Of a stretch of 24,218 nt of DNA, positions 16,430 through 21,824 are shown one piece after another. The stretch is from positions 1 to 24,218 of IMG/VR virus record IMGVR_UViG_3300005436_000034, one strand, 5' to 3'. The first letter of the stretch is position 1. Each line of letters begins with the position of its first letter. The notes under the pieces were generated by a model, which was not told where the DNA came from, did not search any database, and saw only the letters and a list, made by a program, of their open reading frames with translations. This stretch comes from a virus. The position numbers and the translations under genes were made by a program.

Positions 16430-16849
16430 GCTCCCGAAGGGAGCGACGGTACGTCCGTGAAGTCTATGACAAGATCAACACGTACTAGATTCCACGGCAG
16501 CCCTCAGGGGCTGCCTTAGCCGGAGGAAGGATTCCCGTGAGGGAAGGACTACGGTCCCCCTAGGGACCGCTTGTCTAGGTTGGAATATGGTACTCCAAAC
16601 CATGAGGACACAATTCATGCCTACTATGCTGGTTATGGAGAAGGGAGCCTTAAGGGCTCCCATTCAGTCTAGGTTCCTATTTAGAGTAGGACCTAAACAA
16701 GTAGCAGCCTTAAGGGCTGCTATCTCTATTCAAGTACAATCCCTAGTTGACTTGAATAAATCGGAACCCTTGAGGGGTTCCTCATTCATACCTAGACAGT
16801 CCCTCAGTCTGTCTAAGCATGAGCTAGTACTACTAAGATCTACTTAGTA
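16430..16849. repeat. Array of about 12 short hairpins upstream of terminase
   Basis: Inverted repeats at 16430-16444, 16496-16515, 16532-16545, 16552-16569, 16578-16601, 16643-16661, 16670-16695, 16702-16722, 16728-16757, 16763-16781, 16793-16815 and 16831-16849. The GC-rich ones share a loop-closing CC(C)TNAGGG pattern while their outer arms differ in a compensated way (GGGAGCC/GGCTCCC, TAGCAGCC/GGCTGCTA, GGAACCC/GGGTTCC, CGGTCCC/GGGACCG). From 16643 on they alternate with AT-richer stems. If the late promoter lies to the right, this is the 5' leader of the terminase mRNA. Confidence 0.7.
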
Positions 16850-16883
16850 TGTCACTCTATCTAAGGTGTGTTTTCGGGTTTTT

Positions 16884-16912
16884 TTGACAACATGACCCTG
16901 GATCCGGGAAAA
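16884..16912 (+). promoter_or_regulatory. Weak candidate promoter: T-tract plus TTGACA
   Basis: A 7-T run ends in TTGACA (16884-16889), a perfect -35 box, but the position 17 bases downstream reads GGAAAA, a poor -10. An inverted repeat (GTGTGA-N6-TCACAC, 16913-16930) follows directly and would overlap the start site. It could need an activator, or be chance. Confidence 0.25.
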
Positions 16913-16950
16913 GTGTGACCAATCTCACACTGCTTGTCCATCATGTGGAC
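16913..16950. promoter_or_regulatory. Two operator-like inverted repeats
   Basis: GTGTGA-N6-TCACAC (16913-16930) and GTCCA-N5-TGGAC (16936-16950) lie next to each other. A further GTGTGA half-site is at 16965-16970. Their size fits dimeric helix-turn-helix binding sites. No regulator can be assigned. Confidence 0.35.
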
Positions 16951-16984
16951 GCTCGGATGACCGTGTGTGACTGGAGATAATCGT

Positions 16985-17019
16985 ATGGTTAATACCATTG
17001 TTTGAGTGGTATATACCAC
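16985..17019. promoter_or_regulatory. Pair of similar palindromes, 21 bp apart
   Basis: ATGGT-TAAT-ACCAT (16985-16998) and the perfect palindrome GTGGTATATACCAC (17006-17019) share TGGT-N4-to-6-ACCA symmetry. Their centres are 21 bp apart, two turns of the helix, which places them on the same DNA face. This is the usual look of a double operator bound cooperatively by a dimeric repressor or activator. The HTH protein at 20447-20812 is one possible partner, by guess only. Confidence 0.45.
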
Positions 17020-17103
17020 CTAGGGGTTTATCCCGAGAATTTAAGTGGGTCTCACGAGTCACGAGTCAGGCGCGATTAACAAACACCCCGGTCTGTCCTG
17101 ATA

Positions 17104-17152
17104 TGTCCGATTCGATTTGCTATGAGATGTCTGAATTGCTCTGTCCGAATTG
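17104..17152 (+). repeat. Three imperfect direct repeats of TGTCCGAATTG
   Basis: TGTCCGATTCG (17104-17114), TGTCTGAATTG (17128-17138) and TGTCCGAATTG (17142-17152). Spacing is 24 and 14 bp. The stretch is AT-richer than its surroundings. They could be iterons of a replication origin or binding sites, but three imperfect copies are weak evidence. Confidence 0.3.
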
Positions 17153-17166
17153 TGTGGACATATGAT
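17136..17166 (+). promoter_or_regulatory. Weak candidate rightward promoter
   Basis: A good -10 box TATGAT (17161-17166) is preceded at 19 bp by TTGCTC (17136-17141). The spacer is longer than ideal. If used, it would start a rightward leader of about 840 nt that contains all the fold-backs and the rRNA-leader-like segment before the first gene. Confidence 0.25.
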
Positions 17167-17335
17167 GACAATGCAGTCATTGTGTATCGTGCAATTGATG
17201 CATATGCACGGAATATATATGTGATCGGCTGCATATGTATGCGGATACGCGAGGATGGCTCATGTTTCAACAGTTTGTTGAAGGGACTGTCATCTGGTAA
17301 GGCTACCTAACCAGCCCACCCCTACACGCGTGATC

Positions 17336-17384
17336 CATGTAGGCGCGCGACACGCGCGTACATGCTCAACATCAGCGCATGTAC
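17336..17384 (+). other. Two mutually exclusive hairpins sharing TACATG
   Basis: Hairpin A pairs CATGTA-GG-CGCGCG (17336-17349) with CGCGCG-TACATG (17353-17364) around a 3-nt loop. Hairpin B pairs GTACATG (17358-17364) with CATGTAC (17378-17384). They cannot form together. Hairpin A is very stable and GC-alternating. Confidence 0.5.
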
Positions 17385-17513
17385 AGGCCTGAGACCGTTA
17401 CCATTCCGTGATGCGAAAGGGTCTTGTGATCATGGTCTGAGCGGGCCAGTGTTGTCCCCAGCACCACAGAGCAGCGGAACACAGCACAGACTGAGTCAAG
17501 GTCGCTACAACAA

Positions 17514-17603
17514 GGCCTAGACATAGACCGTGAGTGTCTGCTTAACTGAGTGCACGCAGTCCGAAGGGACTGCGGCTCGGCTCACTCGCTAACGGTCTAG
17601 GCC
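17514..17603 (+). other. 90-nt interrupted fold-back structure
   Basis: GGCCTA (17514-17519) pairs with TAGGCC (17598-17603), GACCGT (17526-17531) with ACGGTC (17592-17597) and GAGTG (17532-17536) with CACTC (17583-17587). Inside lies a perfect 8-bp hairpin, CGCAGTCC/GGACTGCG (17555-17574). The nested pairing is too long for a simple operator and suggests a folded RNA or a DNA cruciform. Confidence 0.5.
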
Positions 17604-17767
17604 GGAGTGACCAGCCGCACGAACAGAGGACCGCAAAGCACCACAGCTTGACAGTACGACCGCAGTACGCAAGACTGAAAGCGCACCAAACGAAGTCGCA
17701 GAGGTCGATGCCACAGGATCACTCACTAGGCTGAGTGGCGAGCATGGCAACCCGAAGCGCTTGATAC

Positions 17768-17787
17768 TTGAGAACTCAACATTGTGT
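17768..17787 (+). promoter_or_regulatory. Segment resembling the rRNA-leader antitermination box
   Basis: TTGAGAACTCAACATTGTGT closely matches the TTGAGAACTCAATAGTGTGT segment remembered from the Mycobacterium rrn leader (boxA/boxC region): 18 of 20 positions are the same. In rRNA operons this region recruits Nus factors so that polymerase reads through terminators. A hairpin (CGCACCC/GGGTGCG, 17806-17823) follows 18 bases later. Its place in the leader of the early region fits a nut- or put-like role. The comparison sequence is from memory. Confidence 0.45.
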
Positions 17788-17805
17788 CGCTAGTCATCAG
17801 AATCA

Positions 17806-17823
17806 CGCACCCTGATGGGTGCG
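17806..17823 (+). other. Hairpin after the rRNA-leader-like segment
   Basis: A perfect 7-bp stem CGCACCC/GGGTGCG with a TGAT loop. No T-run follows. It could be part of an antitermination-type RNA element together with the upstream segment. Confidence 0.4.
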
Positions 17824-17881
17824 CTGGATGCGAAGCAGCCGACAGGCTCACCTCTCCACACGTGAGAGCGTCAGGGTAGGC

Positions 17882-17924
17882 GTGCTCGATCCAGGTGACT
17901 AGATTCTCTCTCTTTCCCTAGCAC
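17882..17924 (+). promoter_or_regulatory. Polypyrimidine tract complementary to the shared ribosome-binding site
   Basis: TTCTCTCTCTTTCCCT (17904-17919) lies upstream of the first early gene. Its last 11 bases (17909-17919) can pair without interruption, with one G-U pair, to AGGGAGAGAGA, the sequence before six of the seven ribozyme-linked genes. Flanking GTGCT/AGCAC (17882-17886, 17920-17924) or CTAG/CTAG (17899-17902, 17918-17921) could hold it in a loop, although these stems are short. Confidence 0.4.
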
Positions 17925-18016
17925 AAGGGGGATGGGCGTCCAGCCCTTTAGGTGTCTGTACGTCCTTCCTCCAGGCTACTCGGATCAATGCCGAGTGGTG
18001 AACGATGGGAGTAGAG

Positions 18017-18220
18017 ATGTTCACGAGTGAGAACGGTGTCAGCCTCGAAAAGATCCAACACGAGGTGACCACATGGAGCAAGACCAACGTGAGCAAGTAC
18101 ACCAACTATGGCCTACTGGCCATCACTGTCCTGCCGACCAAGGCATGGGCTGAGGAGTACAAGCGTCGGTTCGATCTCCGGATGCCTCACCGTAGCCACT
18201 ACGTTCGTCAGGCGGTCTGA
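18017..18220 (+). CDS. Small early protein of unknown function, 67 aa
   Basis: MFTSENGVSLEKIQHEVTTW, then KYTNYGLLAITVLPTKAWAEEYKRRFDLRMP. No recognised domain. The ATG at 18017 is preferred to the in-frame ATG at 18005 because GGGAG lies 5 nt before it. It is the first gene of the rightward set and ends one base before the next start. It lacks the shared ribozyme-linked ribosome-binding sequence. Confidence 0.65.
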   Translation: MFTSENGVSLEKIQHEVTTWSKTNVSKYTNYGLLAITVLPTKAWAEEYKRRFDLRMPHRSHYVRQAV

Positions 18221-18221
18221 G

Positions 18222-18539
18222 ATGATCGTCTATGACGGTGGCCGTGCGGTGCACCTCAACAGCAACGAGCTCCACTTTCAGCTGATGCAGTTGAACACCA
18301 GAAACTCCATGCTCAATGGAGTAGAGGAGATCACCGATGCGATGGCGCAGACCATCGCAAGCTGGTATCACTCACCAAGCAGCCCCAACTCCACCTTGCT
18401 TAGTACTATGGGCAAGGTGAGTGACGACATGGACTTGCGTGACTTCGTGTCGCATGCCGAATACATGTCCAGTGGTGGTTTCGACAGGCTGTGTCTGAAC
18501 TACTTGGAGTCGTACATCACGAGCAAGCAAGACCTCTAG
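18222..18539 (+). CDS. Early protein of unknown function, 105 aa
   Basis: MIVYDGGRAVHLNSNELHFQ, then EEITDAMAQTIASWYHSPSS, LSTMGKVSDDMDLRDF and FDRLCLNYLESYI. The MAQTIASWYHSP...LSTMGKV pattern resembles a small-protein family recalled from actinobacteriophages with no known function. The ATG follows the preceding stop (TGAGATG), so coupling is likely. The G of its TAG stop is also the first base of ribozyme 1. Confidence 0.7.
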   Translation: MIVYDGGRAVHLNSNELHFQLMQLNTRNSMLNGVEEITDAMAQTIASWYHSPSSPNSTLLSTMGKVSDDMDLRDFVSHAEYMSSGGFDRLCLNYLESYITSKQDL

Positions 18540-18592
18540 GACGAAACGCCCCTTGAGGGGCGTCCACCAGTCATGCTGGTGCTGACGAGTCC
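18539..18592 (+). ncRNA. Hammerhead ribozyme 1, type II
   Basis: Stem II GGAC (18539-18542) pairs with GTCC (18589-18592). Core GAAA is at 18543-18546. Stem III is 7 bp (A18546-T18563 to C18552-G18557) with loop TTGA. The cleavage site is after C18564 (GTC). Stem I is CACCAG/CTGGTG (18565-18570, 18576-18581) with loop TCATG. Core CTGACGA is at 18582-18588. All invariant hammerhead core bases are present. It starts on the last base of the upstream stop codon. Confidence 0.93.
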
Positions 18593-18605
18593 ATAGCGCA
18601 GAATA

Positions 18606-18622
18606 GGCCAGTCATACTGGCC
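18606..18622 (+). other. Hairpin between ribozyme 1 and gene start
   Basis: A perfect 7-bp stem GGCCAGT/ACTGGCC with loop CAT lies in the 50-nt spacer after ribozyme 1, just before the ribosome-binding sequence. After cleavage it would be a second 5' hairpin on this mRNA unit. Confidence 0.55.
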
Positions 18623-18642
18623 GCAATCAAGGGAGAGAGACA

Positions 18643-19047
18643 ATGGACAAGAAGATTGCCATGGACTGGGCCGACGCTCTTGAGAGCGGCGACTACGTGC
18701 AGGGCAGGAGCAGGCTCAACAACCAAGGCAGCGATGGCGTTCACCGCTACTGCTGCCTTGGCGTTCTCGCCGAAATGGCAGTGGAAGAAGGTGTCATCCG
18801 GCGTGGCGAGACGAACATCTTCGGCACTGTAGCCTACCTGGACACCAATGGGCCCGAATCGGCCCTCCTTCCCCGCCTGGTGAAGCTGTGGGCTGGAATG
18901 GAGAGCCAGGATGGTGCCCTCGGCAACGACGTGGCTCTCACCATGCTGAACGATGGGGCGTACGCCGATGGTGGTGGCTGGGACGTCGAGCCTCGCACCT
19001 TCGTGCAGATCGCCAAGGTGATCCGCGAAAACTGGGAAGCACTGTAA
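18643..19047 (+). CDS. Early protein with a YCCLGVL motif, 134 aa
   Basis: MDKKIAMDWADALESGDYVQ, then GRSRLNN, VHRYCCLGVLAEMAVEEGV (C37, C38), LPRLVKLWAG, LTMLNDGAY and FVQIAKVIRENWEAL. This layout (GRxxLxx...YCCLGVL...LNDxG...FxxIAxxI) is a widespread phage small-protein family of unknown function. The ATG has the shared GGGAGAGAGACA site, the only copy with C instead of A near its end. It is the only gene of unit 1, between ribozymes 1 and 2, and its stop codon abuts ribozyme 2. Confidence 0.8.
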   Translation: MDKKIAMDWADALESGDYVQGRSRLNNQGSDGVHRYCCLGVLAEMAVEEGVIRRGETNIFGTVAYLDTNGPESALLPRLVKLWAGMESQDGALGNDVALTMLNDGAYADGGGWDVEPRTFVQIAKVIRENWEAL

Positions 19048-19101
19048 GGACGAAACGCCCCTCAGGGGGCGTCCATGACTGAATGTCATGCTGATGAGTC
19101 C
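19048..19101 (+). ncRNA. Hammerhead ribozyme 2, type II
   Basis: Stem II GGAC (19048-19051) with GTCC (19098-19101). GAAA 19052-19055. Stem III 7 bp with loop TCAG. Cleavage after C19073. Stem I CATGAC/GTCATG (19074-19079, 19085-19090), loop TGAAT. CTGATGA 19091-19097. It directly follows the TAA of the previous gene, with the shared ribosome-binding site 15 nt further on. Confidence 0.94.
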
Positions 19102-19126
19102 AAAAACGTCAGTAAGGGAGAGAGAA

Positions 19127-19282
19127 ATGAAACTCACACTCGCACAGAGGGTAGAACGTGCCCGTCTGTTCGATCTGTACAGCGACGCTGTCGACCTTGA
19201 GGACTTTGTTCTCATCGATGGTGAATGGACACTTGACGGGATGATTCCCGCTGAGTGGTTCGAGGCGGTCTACGGTGAGTGA
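19127..19282 (+). CDS. Small early protein of unknown function, 51 aa
   Basis: MKLTLAQRVERARLFDLYSD, then AVDLEDFVLIDGEWTLDG and an acidic end. No recognised domain. The start is the ATG 3' of the shared GGGAGAGAGAA site. An in-frame ATG further upstream would begin inside ribozyme 2 and is rejected. It is the first of four overlapping genes in unit 2; its stop overlaps the next start by 8 bases. Confidence 0.7.
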   Translation: MKLTLAQRVERARLFDLYSDAVDLEDFVLIDGEWTLDGMIPAEWFEAVYGE

Positions 19283-19514
19283 GCCGTACAAGCTCTATGC
19301 TGCCCGTAAGCTGGAGGCTGGGATGTTCATCCTCGTTCCTCCGGCCAATGGCAGGCACCGGTCAGCCGGTGCCGTTGACGGCTCACAGCACATCCGGATC
19401 ACCAATGTCCACACGAGTGGTGGATACGGTCAGTCCTGGACTGAGATCTTCTTCGAACATGGACAGTTCACTGTCGATGCCAACCTCCAAGTGAGAGTGC
19501 TGGTGTACGGATGA
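19275..19514 (+). CDS. Early protein of unknown function, 79 aa
   Basis: MSEPYKLYAARKLEAGMFIL (GTG start), then VPPANGRHRSAGAVDG, IRITNVHTSGGYGQSWTEIFF and FTVDANLQVRVLVYG. Mostly beta-strand pattern, as in a small barrel, with no family recognised. It starts within the end of the previous gene and its stop overlaps the next ATG (ATGA), so it depends on coupling, not on the shared ribosome-binding site. Confidence 0.65.
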   Translation: MSEPYKLYAARKLEAGMFILVPPANGRHRSAGAVDGSQHIRITNVHTSGGYGQSWTEIFFEHGQFTVDANLQVRVLVYG

Positions 19515-19735
19515 TAGTTCGCTCCATGGTCACGCTCCAGAAGCGCAACAAGAAGGGCCAGTACTGGGTCTGCATGAAAGATGGCGGACAACGGCTTGGT
19601 GTGATCATCATGACCGGTCCTCATGGACCGTCATGGCGTGAGCTTGGGTTCGACACCAAGCCCAACCAGTGCAAGACCAAAGAAGAGGGCGTTGCCCGTC
19701 TTCTCCTCCGGCTGAACGGTGGCAAGCGTGTCTGA
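19511..19735 (+). CDS. Basic early protein of unknown function, 74 aa
   Basis: MIVRSMVTLQKRNKKGQYWV, then CMKDGGQRLGVIIMTGPHGPSW and a Lys/Arg-rich end (LLLRLNGGKRV). The high basic content and short strand pattern could suit nucleic-acid contact, but no domain is recognised. ATGA overlap with the upstream gene. Confidence 0.65.
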   Translation: MIVRSMVTLQKRNKKGQYWVCMKDGGQRLGVIIMTGPHGPSWRELGFDTKPNQCKTKEEGVARLLLRLNGGKRV

Positions 19736-19910
19736 CATCTTTGTCCGCATCATAGAAGATGAGATCTATGACAAGGATCGGGCAGAGCGTGCCAAGACCA
19801 AGCATGATGAAATGCTGGCAAGGCTCGGCAAGGGCAAGACTCACTACGTCAAGGTAGAGGGCGGTCAGCGCAGCTCGCCCTATCGTGTAGTCCTGTACGA
19901 ACGCAAGTGA
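19728..19910 (+). CDS. Charged early protein of unknown function, 60 aa
   Basis: Reads MSDIFVRIIEDEIYDKDRAE, then RAKTKHDEMLARLGKGKTHY and a basic end. The N-terminal half is a strongly charged helix. The GTG at 19728 has GGTGG at proper spacing; an in-frame GTG at 19719 would add three residues. It overlaps the previous stop. Its own TGA abuts ribozyme 3. Function unknown. Confidence 0.6.
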   Translation: MSDIFVRIIEDEIYDKDRAERAKTKHDEMLARLGKGKTHYVKVEGGQRSSPYRVVLYERK

Positions 19911-19966
19911 GACCGAAACGCTGCCCAACGGCAGCGTCCATGGCTAATGGCCATGCTGATGAGGTC
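19911..19966 (+). ncRNA. Hammerhead ribozyme 3, type II, with a changed stem II
   Basis: Stem II is GACC (19911-19914) with GGTC (19963-19966), a compensated change from GGAC/GTCC. GAAA 19915-19918. Stem III 8 bp with loop CAAC. Cleavage after C19938. Stem I CATGGC/GCCATG (19939-19944, 19950-19955), loop TAATG. CTGATGA 19956-19962. Covariation in stem II shows that pairing is selected. It follows the TGA without a gap. Confidence 0.94.
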
Positions 19967-19992
19967 AGTACATCTCATAAGGGAGAGAGAAA

Positions 19993-20370
19993 ATGACTGT
20001 GAATCTGACGCTGGAGAATGTCGTCAAGGCTGCCGAGGAGATTGTCTCTGAGGCACCGGCCGGGTACATCTACCCGACCAATCTCCAGACGGAGAACGCT
20101 TCGTGCCTCTACGTGAGGGACGGCAGGCCCGACTGCATCGTCGGCAAGATCCTGGACAAGCTGGGAGTCCCTCTCGACTTCGATGAGGATGACTCTCTGA
20201 ATGTCGACCTCGCTTACGGTCTGCTCCGTTGGCTGGAGCAGGAGAGTGTGATCGAGATCGGTGAGAGTGTCGTGGACTTCCTGTCGGAGATCCAGAGCCA
20301 GCAGGACATGGGGGTGACCTGGTCTCGCTCGCTGGAGCTGGCCAAGGATCGTGTGGGCATCGAGGAATAA
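19993..20370 (+). CDS. Early protein with a CIVG motif, 125 aa
   Basis: MTVNLTLENVVKAAEEIVSE, YIYPTNL (25-31), CLYVRDGRPDCIVGKILDKLGVPL (C48 in the CIVG motif), and WSRSLELAKDRVG at the end. It is related to the last ribozyme-linked gene (22521-23033): YIYP/YVYP, C-x-V-G, LGVPL and a final GxxW...AKD block occur in the same order. Function unknown; the family is common in actinophages. Shared GGGAGAGAGAAA ribosome-binding site. Sole gene of unit 3; its TAA abuts ribozyme 4. Confidence 0.78.
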   Translation: MTVNLTLENVVKAAEEIVSEAPAGYIYPTNLQTENASCLYVRDGRPDCIVGKILDKLGVPLDFDEDDSLNVDLAYGLLRWLEQESVIEIGESVVDFLSEIQSQQDMGVTWSRSLELAKDRVGIEE

Positions 20371-20422
20371 GGACGAAACGCCCTTCGGGGCGTCCACAGC
20401 TCAATGCTGTGCTGATGAGTCC
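20371..20422 (+). ncRNA. Hammerhead ribozyme 4, type II
   Basis: Stem II GGAC (20371-20374) with GTCC (20419-20422). GAAA 20375-20378. Stem III 6 bp capped by a C(TTCG)G tetraloop, a very stable loop. Cleavage after C20394. Stem I CACAGC/GCTGTG (20395-20400, 20406-20411), loop TCAAT. CTGATGA 20412-20418. It follows the TAA directly. Confidence 0.94.
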
Positions 20423-20446
20423 AGACTGATTCAAAGGGAGAGAGAA

Positions 20447-20812
20447 ATGACTGACAACGAGCTGCAGGCATTCAACGCGCAGATCGAGAAGGACAAGATC
20501 CGTGCCGAGATGCGTGCCGAGCTTGAGGCTGAGCTCCGTGCACAGATCGAGCAGGAGTTCCAGGACCGGTCCCTGACCGCCATGACGCTCCAGGACATCG
20601 CCGACAGCTGGAACATGACCACCATCACGGTGTCCAAGGTTCTGGAGATGTCCGGCGTCAAGTCCGTGGTCAACGGCCGGTTCAAGCTGTACGACCCGAA
20701 GGACGTCAAGCGTGCCCGTATCAACAAGGACCGCAAGGTTCTGGAGTACTGGGGACTGGTTCACCAGGTCGAGCGTGAGCACGGTCTGGTGGAGAGTGTG
20801 GTCGAGGCGTGA
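20447..20812 (+). CDS. Coiled-coil plus helix-turn-helix protein, 121 aa
   Basis: Residues 5-42 are a long charged helix (NAQIEKDKIRAEMRAELEAE), probably a coiled coil for dimer formation. Residues 47-70 (TLQDIADSWNMTTITVSKVL) fit a helix-turn-helix, followed by a strand pair (VNGRFKLYDPKDVKRA) typical of MerR-like or excisionase-like folds. The C-terminus is basic then acidic. It is likely a DNA-binding regulator of phage genes. Shared ribosome-binding site before the ATG; an upstream in-frame start inside the preceding gene is rejected. First gene of unit 4. Confidence 0.75.
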   Translation: MTDNELQAFNAQIEKDKIRAEMRAELEAELRAQIEQEFQDRSLTAMTLQDIADSWNMTTITVSKVLEMSGVKSVVNGRFKLYDPKDVKRARINKDRKVLEYWGLVHQVEREHGLVESVVEA

Positions 20813-20997
20813 AAAAGACCATGCCCACCGATGCCACGCTTGAGGGGTACGTGAGTGCCCCTTCGCTTGAGCGTGCCATCGAGATGCTTGAGTATGAGCT
20901 CAGCGGCCTGGTCAAGGATGAGCCGCTGAGCTTCAACAGCTACGAGTACGCCGAGAACACAAGCTTCAAGGTGGTCATATCCGTCTCTGAAGCGTAA
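20809..20997 (+). CDS. Small early protein of unknown function, 62 aa
   Basis: MKKTMPTDATLEGYVSAPSL (GTG start), then ERAIEMLEYELSGLVKDEPL and a final strand FKVVISVSEA. No recognised domain. GTGA overlap with the HTH gene, so it is coupled and could act with it. Its TAA abuts ribozyme 5. Confidence 0.62.
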   Translation: MKKTMPTDATLEGYVSAPSLERAIEMLEYELSGLVKDEPLSFNSYEYAENTSFKVVISVSEA

Positions 20998-21054
20998 GGA
21001 CGAAACACGCCCATCGGGGGCGTGTCCATGACTGAATGTCATGCTGATGAGTCC
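20998..21054 (+). ncRNA. Hammerhead ribozyme 5, type II
   Basis: Stem II GGAC (20998-21001) with GTCC (21051-21054). GAAA 21002-21005. Stem III about 8 bp (ACACGCCC/GGGCGTGT, 21005-21012 with 21018-21025). Cleavage after C21026. Stem I CATGAC/GTCATG (21027-21032, 21038-21043), loop TGAAT. CTGATGA 21044-21050. Stem I is identical to that of ribozyme 2, while stem III differs. Confidence 0.94.
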
Positions 21055-21080
21055 AGTAAGAACTCAAAGGGAGAGAGAAA

Positions 21081-21743
21081 ATGGCAAACAGCGCTGAGAT
21101 CGTTGAGAAGGCTGCCGCGTTCCTGGACACCTATGGTCCGGCGAACTGGCGCAGCAAGGTCAACGTTGACGTGCTCGACATGGGCAGCCTCCGGCACTGC
21201 GTGCTCGGCCAGATCTACGGTAACTATGACCGTGGATATGACAAGCTGAGCGGCTACAGCGGCTGGAACGCCACCGCCTTCTGTGACCACCAGGCCGCAT
21301 GGATCAACTACTTGTCCAGCGGCAAGGTGGACAAGTACAAGGGTGTCGAGTGGGTCGGCAAGAGTAACGGAGTCCTGGTCACGGCGATCAAGTCCTTCGA
21401 GATCGAGGGGACTCTGTTCGTGGCCTACAAGGGTGTCTCATCCGCCAGGCCGCTGGTTCGCCTGGTGAGTGACTTCCTGGCGGACTACAAGCCGAAGCCT
21501 GAGGCACCCAAGTACGTGGTGGGCCAGCTGTACACCGACAAGGACAAGAGGTACGTGTTCCTGTACCACGGCGAGGATGTCTACCCGAACTTCAACCGTC
21601 TCAACGGTGACGGTGGCACCAAGTTCGCCTCCCCTGGTCACGCTGACGTCAGCTTCTACGAGAGGGAGTGCGGCCCCCTGGTGCCGCTCGCTCTGACCAG
21701 CGGCAAGTTCGACCGCAAGACTGTCCACGCAGTAATCAAGTAA
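21081..21743 (+). CDS. Early protein with a CVLG motif, 220 aa
   Basis: MANSAEIVEKAAAFLDTYGP, then VDVLDMGSLRHCVLGQIYG (C40), YSGWNATAFCDHQAAWINYL, a beta-rich middle (VEWVGKSNGVLVTAIKSFEIEG), a KPKPEAP linker (about 137-144) and a second domain (YVVGQLYTDKDKRYVFLY, FASPGHADVSFYERECGPLVPL). Two-domain layout: a CVLG-type domain plus a strand-rich domain. Function unknown. Shared GGGAGAGAGAAA site. Sole gene of unit 5; its stop lies 3 bases before ribozyme 6. Confidence 0.75.
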   Translation: MANSAEIVEKAAAFLDTYGPANWRSKVNVDVLDMGSLRHCVLGQIYGNYDRGYDKLSGYSGWNATAFCDHQAAWINYLSSGKVDKYKGVEWVGKSNGVLVTAIKSFEIEGTLFVAYKGVSSARPLVRLVSDFLADYKPKPEAPKYVVGQLYTDKDKRYVFLYHGEDVYPNFNRLNGDGGTKFASPGHADVSFYERECGPLVPLALTSGKFDRKTVHAVIK

Positions 21744-21746
21744 GAA

Positions 21747-21801
21747 GGACGAAACGCGCCCACCAGGCGCGTCCACAGCTCAATGCTGTGCTGATGAGTC
21801 C
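21747..21801 (+). ncRNA. Hammerhead ribozyme 6, type II
   Basis: Stem II GGAC (21747-21750) with GTCC (21798-21801). GAAA 21751-21754. Stem III 7 bp with loop CACCA. Cleavage after C21773. Stem I CACAGC/GCTGTG (21774-21779, 21785-21790), loop TCAAT, identical to ribozyme 4. CTGATGA 21791-21797. It starts 3 nt after the stop, the largest gap among the seven. Confidence 0.94.
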
Positions 21802-21824
21802 ATCAGAAACAAGGGAGAGAGAAA

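Larger units (their letters stand above)
16394..18016. other. 1.6-kb control region without a convincing gene
   Basis: The gap between the leftward late operon and the rightward early genes. Short reading frames exist but lack ribosome-binding sites and recognisable composition. From left to right it holds about 12 hairpins (16430-16849), a T-tract with a TTGACA box (16879-16889), four operator-like inverted repeats (16913-17019), an AT-rich stretch with short repeats (17100-17260), fold-backs at 17336-17384 and 17514-17603, an rRNA-leader-like segment (17768-17787) and a polypyrimidine tract (17904-17919). Divergent promoters must lie here, and it could also hold an origin of replication. 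Confidence 0.75.

Noticed and set aside
16861-16887. GGGTTTTTTT as an intrinsic terminator
   Set aside because: There is no GC-rich hairpin directly before the T-run; the nearest stem ends about 30 nt earlier and is AT-rich.
17122-17310. 62-aa plus-strand reading frame in the control region
   Set aside because: No ribosome-binding site, the frame runs through hairpins and an AT-rich repeat stretch, and its composition differs from the real early genes.
17810-17836. CTGATGG...GCGAAG as a hammerhead-like core
   Set aside because: The bases belong to the hairpin at 17806-17823, and the A9 and GAAA positions do not fit.
17932-18030. 32-aa frame after AAGGGGG that could be a leader peptide
   Set aside because: The purine run touches the ATG with almost no spacing, and the frame overlaps the better-supported start at 18017.
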